Positions 1 through 8,304 of a stretch of 64,000 bases of DNA are shown here, one piece after another. A program made the position numbers and the translations under genes. The stretch lies in contig CAVYRN010000005.1 in NCBI GenBank assembly GCA_963771015.1, forward strand, positions 1-64,000, read 5' to 3'. Source of the DNA: CAVSJJ01 sp963771015. Its GTDB lineage: Bacteria; Actinomycetota; Actinomycetes; Actinomycetales; Dermatophilaceae. How positions within the stretch are numbered: the stretch's first letter is position 1; each line of letters opens with the position of its first letter. The notes below the pieces were generated by a model. That model was not told where the DNA came from. It saw only the letters and a list, made by a program, of their open reading frames with translations, and made no database searches.

Positions 1-1
1 C

Positions 2-391
2 GACGGCGAGTGGTCGATGGTCGAGACCCTGCGCCACCTCGTCTTCGTGCACGACTCCTGGTTCCGACGCTGCGTGCTCGGGCTCACCGAGCCGTTCACC
101 GCCATGGGACTTGGCCCGCCGTCGGTCATGGGCCAGGAGGCAGAGCTCGACCCGTCCGCCCGACCGGCCCTGGACGAGGTGCTTGCCGTACGAGTCCGGC
201 AGGCCACCGAGATCGAGGCATGGCTGGCCGAGGTCACACCCGGTCGGCTCGCGGACATCGCCCCGGTCCCGGACGACGACAGGTGGCCCCCGTACGCCAA
301 GGGGCGGACAGTGCGGCAATGCCTCGGCACCGCACTAGACGAGGAATGGGCCCACCATCGGTTCTGCAAACGGGATCTGGAGAAACTGACG
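2..391 (+). CDS. DinB-family protein, partial, 3' end unclear
   Basis: The gene enters from outside the window, reading in frame from base 2. The fragment has the DinB_2 pattern: a helix with WSMVETLRHLVF near the start and EEWAHHRF near the end, as in DinB/mycothiol-transferase-like proteins that bind a metal through histidines. Similarity stops at about base 391, near RDLEKLT. No stop follows in this frame until 2515, so the natural C-terminus seems lost or frameshifted; a stop lies in another frame at 412-414. Family assignment is fairly sure. Function (thiol transfer or detoxification) is family inference. Confidence 0.6.
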
Positions 392-532
392 CGCCTGGAC
401 CTTCGCAGATGTGACGGACAGGTCACGACCGGTAGCAGGCGGTCGTCGGGGGCCCGGGTCGCCAACGGGCTGACCCACTCCGCCGCCAGTCGGCGATCGC
501 GGCGGCGGCAGATGGGAGCAGCGTCGTGGCTC

Positions 533-1369
533 CTACTGCGCCCCCACGGCGGGCAGGCCCGAGGCCATGAACAGGTCGACGAAGCGGTCGATACCTTGCG
601 CACTGAGGTGTTTCTCGTCGCCCGACACGTCGCCGGCCGCGACGGGGTCTCGGCTGCCGTCCGGGCCGCAGAAGGTGTCATAGGCGGGCAGGACGGTGAT
701 GTGGTGCTGGGCGGCGGCGCGCACGACGGCCTGGTTCATGGCTTGCCACCTGGGCCGCATGACGTCGTAGGTGCCGGCCCTCTGGAAGGTCGGCATCAGG
801 AACTGCCAGACCGTGGTCGCGCGGATGATCGCATCGGCCGGGTCACGCAGCGCCACGATCTCGTCGAAGATCGCGGTGACGTCGTCCTGGTACCGCGTCA
901 CCGCCGTGTCCATGCAGGTCTTCACCTCGGCGGCGGTTGCCATGCTGGGGTTGACGGTGCATACATCAAGGGTCAGGCCAGTCGGGACGTCGAAGCCGAT
1001 GATCTCCGCCCCGCGCAGGTCCCGGCGCAGGTTCTCGTCGGTGCGCAGCCGGACCAGGAGGTCACCGCTGCGCTCTCCGCCGTTCCCGTTGTACGTGCTG
1101 AGGTCGGGGTTGATCCAGTCGTGCATGACCAGACTCACCTTGAGCTCATCCTCGAGCCGCCGCGGAAGGTCCCCCTGCGGCCACACCGAGTCGCCCATCA
1201 GGACGATGTCCCAGGCCGGGACCGCCGAGGTGGACGACTGAGCACCCGGGGAACTGGGCGCGGAGCCAGACGTCCCACAGCCGACCAGCAGGACCGCTGC
1301 GCCCACGATCGATGCGGGGATGGCGCGCAGGCGGCCGCGTCGCCTCGCTGCCCCTGTTCGAGTCCACAT
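533..1369 (-). CDS. SGNH/GDSL-type hydrolase lipoprotein
   Basis: Predicted 278-aa secreted lipoprotein. It has a basic N-terminus, a hydrophobic stretch and a lipobox ending at Cys31 (LLVGC), then a Ser/Pro-rich linker. The block I motif GDS at residues 59-61 supplies the candidate nucleophile Ser61, and Asp251/His254 in DEKHLSAQG match block V of SGNH hydrolases. The substrate is unknown; relatives act on acyl or acetyl esters of cell-surface glycans. The start is an ATG with GGGAGG 4 nt upstream on the minus strand. It stands alone between the DinB fragment and the RCC1 gene. Confidence 0.75.
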   Translation of the reverse strand: MWTRTGAARRRGRLRAIPASIVGAAVLLVGCGTSGSAPSSPGAQSSTSAVPAWDIVLMGDSVWPQGDLPRRLEDELKVSLVMHDWINPDLSTYNGNGGERSGDLLVRLRTDENLRRDLRGAEIIGFDVPTGLTLDVCTVNPSMATAAEVKTCMDTAVTRYQDDVTAIFDEIVALRDPADAIIRATTVWQFLMPTFQRAGTYDVMRPRWQAMNQAVVRAAAQHHITVLPAYDTFCGPDGSRDPVAAGDVSGDEKHLSAQGIDRFVDLFMASGLPAVGAQ

Positions 1370-1663
1370 ACCGCCTCCCAGACCCAGTCACCACGCTATC
1401 CCTGGGGGCTGGCGACGACGAGCTACGGTGACGGCCACCACATCCAGGACAACGCGCACCCCCTCCCAAAGCGGGCGGACCATGTGCTGACAGTCGCGGC
1501 GGCACCCCCGGTTCGGGCTCATCAGCGTCGGGCGGTTCGCGCCTGCCCCACTCCGCCGCGTGCTGGGCGGCTCGGCCTGGGGCCGGCCGGTCAGCTGGGG
1601 GACGGCGTGGGCGCGGCGGTGTTGAATGCGATGGGCGATCTTGGTGCCGGGCGAGGAGGAGAG
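1370..1663. other. Intergenic, no gene recognised
   Basis: This stretch lies between the divergent SGNH gene and the RCC1-repeat gene. Long frames cross it on both strands but show no recognisable family. It must hold both promoters, since the two genes diverge. A ribosome binding site GAGGAGGAG at its right end serves the RCC1 gene. Confidence 0.4.
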
Positions 1664-2515
1664 ATGCGACCTCGGACAGCTCTGGCGGCCGGGAGGCGTC
1701 ACTCGGTGGGGCGGCGGTGCGACGGCAGGGTCGTGGCGGTGGGCGGCGGCGCCGCTGGGGAGCTGGAGGTCGGCCGGTGGGAGCACGTCGTGGCGGTTGC
1801 TGCGGGCAACGTGCATGCCGCCGCCAACACGGGACGCTCGCACACGGTGGGGCTGCGCGGGGACGGCACGGTGGTGGCGACGGGGTGGAACGGTGACGGG
1901 CAGTGCGACCTGGGCTCCTGGCGGGGCGTCGTGGCGGTGGCCGCGGGGTGGCGGCGAACCCTGGGGTTGCACGGTGACGGCACCGTCGTTGCTGCTGGTC
2001 GCACCGCCGAGGGTGCGTGCGATGTGGACCCCTGGCGTGAGGTCGTGGCCATCTCCTGTGGTGACTGGCATTCGGTCGGGGTCCGTGCCGACGGGACCGC
2101 GGTGGCCGCGGGTGTCAACCGTCGGGGGCAGTGCGATGTCGACACCTGGCGGGGCCTGACCGCTATCGCGGCGGGGTACCTGCACACGGTCGGGGTGCGC
2201 GCCGACGGCCGTCTCGCCGCGACCGGTGACCGGTCGATGGGTGCGTGCGCGGTCGAGGCTTGGCGGGACGTGGAGATGGTGGCCGCGGGCAGCTACCACA
2301 CCGTCGCGCTCACCGCCTCCGGACGAGTCCTGGCCACGGGCGACAACACCCATGGCCAGTGCGACGTACACCATTGGCGCGATGTCATCGCCGTGGCAGC
2401 CGGCTCCACCCACACCCTGGGCCTCCGTGCCGACGGCACCATCCTGAGCGCCGGGAACAACACCGACCACCAGTGCGAAACCCAGACCTGGACCGACATC
2501 CGGGCAGTGCCGTAG
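1664..2515 (+). CDS. RCC1-like repeat protein
   Basis: 283-aa protein made almost wholly of about seven RCC1-like repeats, period about 41 residues. Each repeat has a core of the type HTVGLRADGTVVATG, then N..GQCDV..W..VVAVAAG. This predicts a beta-propeller. Bacterial RCC1 proteins are usually of unknown function and may bind proteins or carbohydrates; the eukaryotic nucleotide-exchange role should not be transferred. There is no signal peptide or anchor. The start is ATG 1664 because GAGGAGGAG sits directly upstream and the repeat pattern begins just after it; the frame is open far upstream but that part is antisense to the SGNH gene. Confidence 0.75.
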   Translation: MRPRTALAAGRRHSVGRRCDGRVVAVGGGAAGELEVGRWEHVVAVAAGNVHAAANTGRSHTVGLRGDGTVVATGWNGDGQCDLGSWRGVVAVAAGWRRTLGLHGDGTVVAAGRTAEGACDVDPWREVVAISCGDWHSVGVRADGTAVAAGVNRRGQCDVDTWRGLTAIAAGYLHTVGVRADGRLAATGDRSMGACAVEAWRDVEMVAAGSYHTVALTASGRVLATGDNTHGQCDVHHWRDVIAVAAGSTHTLGLRADGTILSAGNNTDHQCETQTWTDIRAVP

Positions 2516-2605
2516 CCCGCCGCCTCCCGAAGAGACAGTCCACCCGTCGGCTGAAGGTGCTGCACTTCGCCGCGATACGCAGCCTTGCGAGGATCCTTGG
2601 AAGGC

Positions 2606-2619
2606 GCCACAATTGTGGC
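2606..2619. promoter_or_regulatory. Palindromic operator over the Phd/RelE promoter
   Basis: GCCACAATTGTGGC is a perfect 14-bp palindrome ending 1 nt before the antitoxin ATG. It covers CACAAT (2608-2613), which sits 7 nt before the ATG and so looks like the -10 of a leaderless transcript. Phd/YefM antitoxins normally repress their own operon at such palindromes. The binding role is inferred. Confidence 0.6.
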
Positions 2620-2620
2620 C

Positions 2621-2887
2621 ATGAGTGTTGAGCCGCTGCGCGAGGTCCGCGACCACTTCAGCGATGTCGTCGACCGGGTCGAGCGCGAACACGACCGGGT
2701 GACCGTGACCCGCAACGGGCGTGCCGCCGCGGTGATCATCAGCCCCGAGGACCTGGCCGAGCTCGAGGAGACCCTGGCCGTCCTCAGCGACGCGGCCGCC
2801 CTGGCGGACATCCGCGAGGCGGACGCGGCGTATGCCGCCGGTGACGTCGTCCGCGGCGTCGACGCGGTCCGCGCCCTGCGCCGGTGA
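2621..2887 (+). CDS. Phd/YefM-family antitoxin
   Basis: 88-aa antitoxin with the Phd/YefM N-terminus (SVEPLREVRDHFSDVVDRV, then a strand VTVTRNGRAAAVIIS) that dimerises and binds DNA, and an acidic helical tail expected to wrap the toxin. ATG 2621 is chosen because it follows the palindrome and -10 at leaderless spacing; the TTG 36 nt upstream lies within the promoter. The last four bases overlap the toxin start (GTGA), so the pair is translationally coupled. The family is clear from sequence; autoregulation is inferred. Confidence 0.85.
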   Translation: MSVEPLREVRDHFSDVVDRVEREHDRVTVTRNGRAAAVIISPEDLAELEETLAVLSDAAALADIREADAAYAAGDVVRGVDAVRALRR

Positions 2888-3165
2888 CTGCGCCTGTCGC
2901 CTACGAGCTGGTCCTCACCCCACCGGCGGTACGCGCAATCCGCACCGGCCTTCCCGAGGCCGTGGCCGTCGCCGTGATCGAGTTCCTCACCGGGGCCCTG
3001 GTGGACAACCCCCACCGGGTCGGCAAGCGGCTGCGGGGGGATCTCTCGGGCATCTACTCAGCGCGGCGTGGCACCTACCGCGTTCTGTACCGCATCAACG
3101 AGGAGCGCGGTGAGGTCGTCGTGCTGCGCATCGATCACCGCAGCGAGGCCTACCGCCCCCTGTGA
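2884..3165 (+). CDS. RelE/ParE-superfamily toxin
   Basis: 93-aa toxin partner. It shows the RelE fold pattern: YELVLTPPAVRAI at the N-terminus, then NPHRVGKRLRGDLSGIYSARRGTYRVLYRI and a C-terminal VVVLRIDHRSEAYR. The Arg-rich central strand and the C-terminal His/Arg/Tyr match RelE-type ribosome-dependent mRNA endonucleases, though ParE-type gyrase poisons share this fold. It starts at a GTG overlapping the antitoxin stop. A weak stem (CCGCCGC 3207-3213 with GCGGCGG 3231-3237) downstream could end the transcript. Confidence 0.85.
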   Translation: MTAPVAYELVLTPPAVRAIRTGLPEAVAVAVIEFLTGALVDNPHRVGKRLRGDLSGIYSARRGTYRVLYRINEERGEVVVLRIDHRSEAYRPL

Positions 3166-3272
3166 GCTGGCAAACCCTCGATGCTCGGCCATCAAAGTTC
3201 CCCCTACCGCCGCCTGTCGACCGTGTCGTCGCGGCGGTTGTGCCTCAGACCGACGGGGGAGAACCGCCTCCT

Positions 3273-3288
3273 GATATCATCAGATATC
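3273..3288. promoter_or_regulatory. VapB-type operator, paired GATATC sites
   Basis: GATATC-ATCA-GATATC is an inverted pair of palindromic half-sites just upstream of the ribosome binding site GGAGGTGG (3289-3296). It is an AT-rich island in GC-rich DNA and the only obvious promoter region for the vapBC pair. VapB-VapC complexes usually bind such paired repeats. Binding is inferred. Confidence 0.55.
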
Positions 3289-3301
3289 GGAGGTGGTTCT
3301 C

Positions 3302-3523
3302 ATGGCTGACGTCCTGATCCGTGACGTTCCAGAGGCGGTCCTGGCGGGGGTCGACGCGCATGCCTCGCGGCTGGGCCTGTCCCGAGTGGAGTACATCCGG
3401 CGGCGCTTGGCCGCGGATGCGGCGACCACGGATGCCGCAGTGTCCGCCTCCGACCTGCGCGATCTCGCCGACCTGGCCGGCGACCTCGATGACCCCCAGG
3501 TGATGGGGGCAGCGTGGCAGTGA
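3302..3523 (+). CDS. vapB: VapB-like ribbon-helix-helix antitoxin
   Basis: 73-aa antitoxin. The N-terminus MADVLIRDVPEAVLAGVDAH with the helix SRVEYIRRRLA is a ribbon-helix-helix DNA-binding domain. The rest (DLRDLADLAGDLDDPQVM, ending in Trp) is the acidic, Trp-containing segment that fits into a PIN toxin groove. ATG 3302 has GGAGGTGG five bases upstream. Its end overlaps the vapC start. Confidence 0.8.
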   Translation: MADVLIRDVPEAVLAGVDAHASRLGLSRVEYIRRRLAADAATTDAAVSASDLRDLADLAGDLDDPQVMGAAWQ

Positions 3524-3924
3524 CCGAGTGGTTAGTCGACAAGTCCGCGCTGGTCCGTCTGGGAGACAGCCCCGACGCGGACTTGTGGGCTGAACGGATC
3601 GAGCGAGGCGTGGTGCGCATCGCGACCGTGACCCGCTTGGAAGTCGGCTACTCCGCTCGCAGCGGCCGGGATGCCCGCTCGATGTTCACTCGGCCACCGT
3701 TGTCGGCGATGCCGGTGGAGTACCTGACCCCAACCATCGAGGACCGCGCGGTCGACGTGCAGCTGCTGTTGGCGGGGCAGGGCCAGCACCGGGCCCCGTC
3801 GATCCCCGACCTCATCATTGCGGCCGCCGCCGAGTTGGCCGGCCTAACCGTGCTCCACCTGGACAAGGACTTCGACCTGATCTCCAGCATCACCGGCCAA
3901 CCCGTCGAACGCCTCACGCTCTGA
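3520..3924 (+). CDS. vapC: VapC-type PIN-domain ribonuclease toxin
   Basis: About 134-aa PIN-domain protein. The acidic residues expected to hold Mg2+ are all visible: Asp in WLVDKSALVRL, Glu in TRLEVGYSAR, Asp in SIPDLIIAAAA and Asp in LHLDKDFDLI. VapC toxins cleave tRNA or rRNA. Two in-frame GTG starts exist, 3514 and 3520; 3520 gives the GTGA overlap seen at most coupled pairs here, so I prefer it. It follows its antitoxin directly. Confidence 0.85.
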   Translation: MTEWLVDKSALVRLGDSPDADLWAERIERGVVRIATVTRLEVGYSARSGRDARSMFTRPPLSAMPVEYLTPTIEDRAVDVQLLLAGQGQHRAPSIPDLIIAAAAELAGLTVLHLDKDFDLISSITGQPVERLTL

Positions 3925-4078
3925 GCACAGCGGCGATGGGCTACCTGCCCCTCTTCGCCGCGAACCGGGAACAGCCCTCGGCCCGCGCGCAAAGCCCTGA
4001 CCACGGATGCCGCCGTGCACTAGCGTTGGCCATGGCACACACCTCGGACGCGGTTGTGCACCTTGGAACGAGGATGGC

Positions 4079-6793
4079 GTGGCAGGTCCGCTGATTGCTA
4101 CGAAGGTGTACGTCCCGAAGCCGCGACGTGGTCTGGTGACACGCCCAAGACTCCTTGAGCGGCTGCGCCGCGGAGCCGACTCGAGACTGACGCTGGTGTC
4201 CGCCCCGGCCGGGTTCGGCAAGACAACGCTCCTCGCCGAGTGGCTGGGCGAGACACCTGGCGAAGACCATCCCCTGGCATGGCTCTCGCTGGACCCCTCG
4301 GACAACGAGCCCTCGTCGTTCTGGACGTACGTCGTGACCGCGCTCCAAACGGCGGTGCCCGGCGTCGGCTCGGGTGTGATGGAGCTCATCGCGTCCTCCC
4401 CCTTGCCGACCGACCTTGTGCTCACCACGCTGCTCAACGAGCTCGCCGCGGCACCGGGCGAGGTCTGGCTGGTCCTCGACGACTACCACCTGGCCGACAA
4501 CCACGATGTCCGCGACGGCATGATCTTCCTGCTGGAGCACCTCCCGCCACAGGTGCACGTGGTCCTGAGTACCCGTGCCGACCCCGACCTGCCACTGGCG
4601 CGCTGGCGAGTGCGCGGCGAGCTGGTCGAGATCCGTGCTGCCGACCTGCGGTTCACGTCCGACGAGGCAGCGACGTACCTCAACGAGGCGACGGGACTGC
4701 ACCTCGCCCCGGGGGATGTCGAGGTCCTGGAGGAACGCACCGAGGGATGGATCGCCGCGCTGCAGCTCGCCGCACTCTCAATCCAGGGGCGCGACGACGT
4801 CAGCAACTTCATCGCCAGGTTCGCCGGGAACGACCGGTACGTCGTCGACTATCTGGTCGAGGAGGTGTTGGCGCACCAGAGCGAGCCAGTGCGCGAGTTC
4901 CTGCTGCACACGGCGGTCCTCGACCGGCTCACCGGGCCGCTGTGTGAGGCGGTCACCGACCGTGATGACGGAAGCCAAATGCTCACGACCCTGCAGCGGG
5001 CCAACCTTTTTCTCGTCGCCCTGGACGACCACCGGGAGTGGTACCGCTACCACCACCTGTTCGCCGACGTGCTGCGGGCGCGGCTGCTCGCCGAGCAGCC
5101 GGACCTGGTTCAGCAACTGCACCAGCGGGCCAGCATCTGGTACGAGATGCATGACTCGGCAGAGGAGGCGATCAGGCACGCACTGGCGGCGCGGGACTTC
5201 GACCGCGCGGCTTACCTCATGGAGTTGGCTGTGCCGGCGATCCGACGCAACCGACAAGAAGCGATCCTGCTCGGCTGGATGAAGGCACTGCCCGACGAGA
5301 CCGTCCGGCGCAGCCCGGTGCTCAGTGTCTTCTTCGGATACATGCTCATGGTCTCCGGCGACCTCGACGCTTTCGAGCCCCGACTCGACGACGCGGAGCG
5401 CGCACTGGCTGCCGTGCCAGACGCGTCGGCTCCGCCGTGGGCGAAGACCGAGGAGCTCCGCACGTTGCTGGCGACCATCGCCCTCTACCGCGCCTCGCTC
5501 GCGCAAGCCCGTGGCGATGTGGCGGGTACGGCCGAACATGCTCGGCGCGCGCTCGACCTGGCGGGCCCAAGCGACCATCTCGCGCAAGGCGGTGCGGCCG
5601 GGTTCCTTGGCCTTGCCGCATGGGCGCAGGGGGACGTGTCGAGCGCGCTGGGGACGTTCACGCAGGCTGTGGAAAGCCTGCACGCGGCCGGCAACCTCGT
5701 CGACGAGCTGAGCAGCACCGTGGTGCTCGCTGACATGTGGCTCGCGGCGGGTCGAGCCAATACGGCACGCCGGCTGTACGAGCGTGCATTGCAGGTGAGC
5801 GAGACGCACGGGGAGCCCGTCCTGCGGGCCACCCCCGACCTCCACGTGGGACTCAGTGAGATCGAGTACGAAGTCGGGAACTTTGAGGTCGCCAAGCGAC
5901 ACCTTGAGACCGCCCGGGCGCTCGGCGATGGTGCAGCGATGACCGAAGGCAGGTACCGGTGGTTCGTGGCGATGGGACGGATCGCCGATGCCGAGGGCGA
6001 CCCGCACGAGGCGATCACCCTGCTGGACAAGGCCGAGAAGCTCTATCGGCCGGGGTTCTTCCCTGACCTGCGTCCCATCGCGGCGATGAAGGCCCGCGTC
6101 TGGATCGCCCACGGCAACCTGTCGCGGGCCGCTGACTGGGCCCATGACCGAGGCGTGTCCGCCACGGACGATGCCGCGTACCTGAGCGAGTTCGACCACC
6201 TCACCTTGGTGCGTCTGCTCATCGCGCAGCACCGGGCACATCCCGTCACCGGCGCACTCGGTCAAGCGGTGCGTCTGTTGGACCGGCTGCGCGACGCCGC
6301 CGAGACATCTGGACGCGCCGGAAGTCTCGTCGAAATTCGCATGCTGCAGGCTCTCGCACACGACGCGCAGGGACATCGGCCGCAAGCCCTGCAGTCCCTC
6401 GGCGATGCCTGGGCCCAGGCGCCTGAACCAGAGGGCTACGTGCGGCTCTTCCTCGACGAAGGCGCTCCCATGGTGGAGCTGTTGCGTGACGCCGAGAGCC
6501 AAGACATCGCTCGCGACCACGCGCGTCGCCTGCTCAGCCTCAGCACTTCTGCCGAAGCCGAAACCCCTGACCCAGGGCAGCACCCGGCGCCGTCGTCGCC
6601 AGAGTCGTTGAGCGAGAGGGAGCTGCAGGTGCTCAGGCTGCTTGCCAGTGAGCTGAGCGGGCCGCAGATCGCCCGCGAGCTGTTCGTCTCGCACAACACG
6701 TTGCGCACCCACACCAAACACATCTTCACGAAGCTCCAGGTCACCACTCGCCAAGCGGCGGTCCGCCGCGCACGCGAACGCGGCTTGATGTAA
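4079..6793 (+). CDS. LuxR/MalT-type (LAL) ATP-dependent regulator
   Basis: Large 904-aa STAND-type regulator. The P-loop SAPAGFGKTT is at residues 41-50, followed by an NB-ARC-like region with LVLDDYHLAD as Walker B, then a long helical TPR-like region, and a LuxR-type helix-turn-helix at about 844-904 (LSERELQVLRLLASELSG, VSHNTLRTHTKHIF). Proteins of this build switch to an active oligomer on ligand plus ATP and activate nearby promoters. GTG 4079 is chosen over ATG 4007 because GGAACGAGGA precedes it and the conserved start (PLIATKVYVPKPR) follows. The likely target is the membrane operon at 6923. Confidence 0.88.
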   Translation: MAGPLIATKVYVPKPRRGLVTRPRLLERLRRGADSRLTLVSAPAGFGKTTLLAEWLGETPGEDHPLAWLSLDPSDNEPSSFWTYVVTALQTAVPGVGSGVMELIASSPLPTDLVLTTLLNELAAAPGEVWLVLDDYHLADNHDVRDGMIFLLEHLPPQVHVVLSTRADPDLPLARWRVRGELVEIRAADLRFTSDEAATYLNEATGLHLAPGDVEVLEERTEGWIAALQLAALSIQGRDDVSNFIARFAGNDRYVVDYLVEEVLAHQSEPVREFLLHTAVLDRLTGPLCEAVTDRDDGSQMLTTLQRANLFLVALDDHREWYRYHHLFADVLRARLLAEQPDLVQQLHQRASIWYEMHDSAEEAIRHALAARDFDRAAYLMELAVPAIRRNRQEAILLGWMKALPDETVRRSPVLSVFFGYMLMVSGDLDAFEPRLDDAERALAAVPDASAPPWAKTEELRTLLATIALYRASLAQARGDVAGTAEHARRALDLAGPSDHLAQGGAAGFLGLAAWAQGDVSSALGTFTQAVESLHAAGNLVDELSSTVVLADMWLAAGRANTARRLYERALQVSETHGEPVLRATPDLHVGLSEIEYEVGNFEVAKRHLETARALGDGAAMTEGRYRWFVAMGRIADAEGDPHEAITLLDKAEKLYRPGFFPDLRPIAAMKARVWIAHGNLSRAADWAHDRGVSATDDAAYLSEFDHLTLVRLLIAQHRAHPVTGALGQAVRLLDRLRDAAETSGRAGSLVEIRMLQALAHDAQGHRPQALQSLGDAWAQAPEPEGYVRLFLDEGAPMVELLRDAESQDIARDHARRLLSLSTSAEAETPDPGQHPAPSSPESLSERELQVLRLLASELSGPQIARELFVSHNTLRTHTKHIFTKLQVTTRQAAVRRARERGLM

Positions 6794-6812
6794 CCGGTCC
6801 GGCGGCCAGATC

Positions 6813-6833
6813 TCACATCGTCAGTCACATCGT
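6813..6833. promoter_or_regulatory. Direct repeats upstream of the DUF4386/DUF2306 operon
   Basis: TCACATCGT occurs twice (6813-6821 and 6825-6833), 12 bp apart, about 90 bp upstream of the operon. MalT-like regulators bind direct repeats, so these are candidate sites for the regulator just upstream. A small inverted repeat GGGTGA/TCACCC (6835-6853) follows directly. Confidence 0.4.
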
Positions 6834-6922
6834 TGGGTGACGCGGGATCACCCCACCGGTGCCTACTTTCGAGTCAATCCCGCGGCGCCCGCCGCGGAGA
6901 CTCAGAAACGTAGGAGCCGGAC

Positions 6923-7609
6923 ATGACCCTCACCACCACTACCCTCACCCGGGCGGCCGGCGTTGCCGCCGCCGCATCGGGACTGCTGTTCATCGCCGTC
7001 CAGGTCAAGCACCCGGACCTGAACCTCACCTTCGCCACCACGACCGAGTTCAAGATCCGACAAGGCATGAAGGTGACTATGTCCGCCCTGGCGCTGGCCG
7101 GCATCACCGGTATGTACCTGCGCCAGGCGAAGAAGACCGGAGCGCTCGGCCTGATCGCGTACCTCCTGTTCAGCGTCGGCTACCTCGCCATGTTGAGCAT
7201 CGAAGTCGCTGGCGCGGTCGTCCTGCCCTCTATCGCACACAGCTCACCCGGATACGTCAGCGACGTCCTCGCCGTGGCCGGCGGCGGCCATGCGGCTGGC
7301 GACATCGGACTGATGCAGCCCCTCATCTCGGCCATGGGCATCGGCTTCCTGGGCGGCAGCCTGCTCTTCGGCATCGCCCTCTACCGCGCCAACATCCTGG
7401 CCCGGTGGGCCTCCGCGCTCCTCGCCGTCGCCGCCGTGGCCACCGCCATCAGCCCCCAGCTGCCTATCAACCAGAGGCTGTTCGCCATTCCCACCAGCGT
7501 CGCCCTGATCGGCCTCGGCTACTCGCTGTGGCGCGACCAGCGCACCCCGGCCAACGCGACCGTGCCCAGCACCGCCAGCTCACAGCTCGACCCGGCTGGC
7601 GCCAAGTGA
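6923..7609 (+). CDS. DUF4386-like multi-pass membrane protein
   Basis: 228-aa membrane protein with about six hydrophobic segments; residues 8-27, 55-70, 78-105 and 140-195 are the clearest. It resembles the DUF4386 group, whose function is not known. ATG 6923 has AGGAG 6 nt upstream. It is the first gene of a three-gene operon with 4-nt overlaps, directly downstream of the MalT-type regulator. A C-terminal remnant of another DUF4386-like gene lies at 9247. Confidence 0.65.
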   Translation: MTLTTTTLTRAAGVAAAASGLLFIAVQVKHPDLNLTFATTTEFKIRQGMKVTMSALALAGITGMYLRQAKKTGALGLIAYLLFSVGYLAMLSIEVAGAVVLPSIAHSSPGYVSDVLAVAGGGHAAGDIGLMQPLISAMGIGFLGGSLLFGIALYRANILARWASALLAVAAVATAISPQLPINQRLFAIPTSVALIGLGYSLWRDQRTPANATVPSTASSQLDPAGAK

Positions 7610-8304
7610 CCGTCCACACGCCAACGCGCCCCGCCCGGTCGTCCGGGCGGGGCGGGTGGGTGCCGTTCGCGTTGGTCGCCCTGGTCCTGATCCCCGCCAT
7701 AGCCGGGTCGCTGCGCCTGGTCGAGGTACTCGGCGGTCCCCACGTCATGCCCACAAACCCGCGGATCACCGCCTCACCGTTGCCCGTGGTCGTACACATC
7801 ATGTGCGCCGTCCCGTATGCCGTCCTCGGGGCCTTCCAGTTCTCGTCCTCGTTCCGGCGCCGCCGGCCCGGGTGGCACCGGGCCTCCGGACGGGTCGTGG
7901 TGGGTCTGGGAATGGCGGTGGCGTTCTCGGCGCTGTGGATGACCCTGTTCTACCCCCGCCAGACCGGCACCGGCGAGCTGTCGTACCTGTTCCGGCTCGC
8001 GTTCGGGTCGGGCATGGCCGCCAGCATCATCCTCGGCTTTGTCGCGATCCGCGGCGGTGACGTCGCCCGCCACCAGGCGTGGATGACCCGCGCCTACGCC
8101 CTCGCCCTCGGCGCCGGCACCCAAACGTTCACCCTGGGCATCGGAAGGGCACTCTTCGGCACCAGCAAGCTCACCTATGACCTGGGCCTGGGCGCGGCCT
8201 GGGCCATCAACCTCGCAGTCGCCGAGTACGTCATCCGCCGGCGCGGCAGCCGCCGAACCATCAACCCAGCCATCAGGGCGACCGCGAAGGTCGGGTCCTC
8301 ATGA
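7606..8304 (+). CDS. DUF2306-family membrane protein
   Basis: 232-aa membrane protein. It has the DUF2306 pattern: HIMCAVPYAVLGAFQFS, then R..PGWHRASGRVVVGLG, then GDVARHQAWMTRAYALALGA, spread over about six transmembrane segments. The His-rich RHQAWM region is typical; no activity is established for the family. The GTG start at 7606 overlaps the previous stop by 4 nt, so it is co-translated with the DUF4386-like protein. Confidence 0.75.
   Translation: MTVHTPTRPARSSGRGGWVPFALVALVLIPAIAGSLRLVEVLGGPHVMPTNPRITASPLPVVVHIMCAVPYAVLGAFQFSSSFRRRRPGWHRASGRVVVGLGMAVAFSALWMTLFYPRQTGTGELSYLFRLAFGSGMAASIILGFVAIRGGDVARHQAWMTRAYALALGAGTQTFTLGIGRALFGTSKLTYDLGLGAAWAINLAVAEYVIRRRGSRRTINPAIRATAKVGSS

Noticed and set aside
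17..2515. A single open frame of 832 codons joining the DinB fragment to the RCC1 protein
   Set aside because: The middle 1.2 kb is antisense to the well-supported SGNH lipoprotein gene and is low-complexity; the RCC1 gene has its own ribosome binding site and ATG. High GC simply removes stops.
4007..4078. Upstream ATG start for the LAL regulator
   Set aside because: The extra 24 residues are not like the family start and no ribosome binding site precedes ATG 4007; GTG 4079 has one.
4778..6754. A 658-codon minus-strand frame opposite the LAL regulator
   Set aside because: No recognisable domain, and the opposite strand encodes a full-length MalT-type protein. Similar shadows at 14348-16417, 18269-19930 and 26877-28481 were rejected for the same reason.
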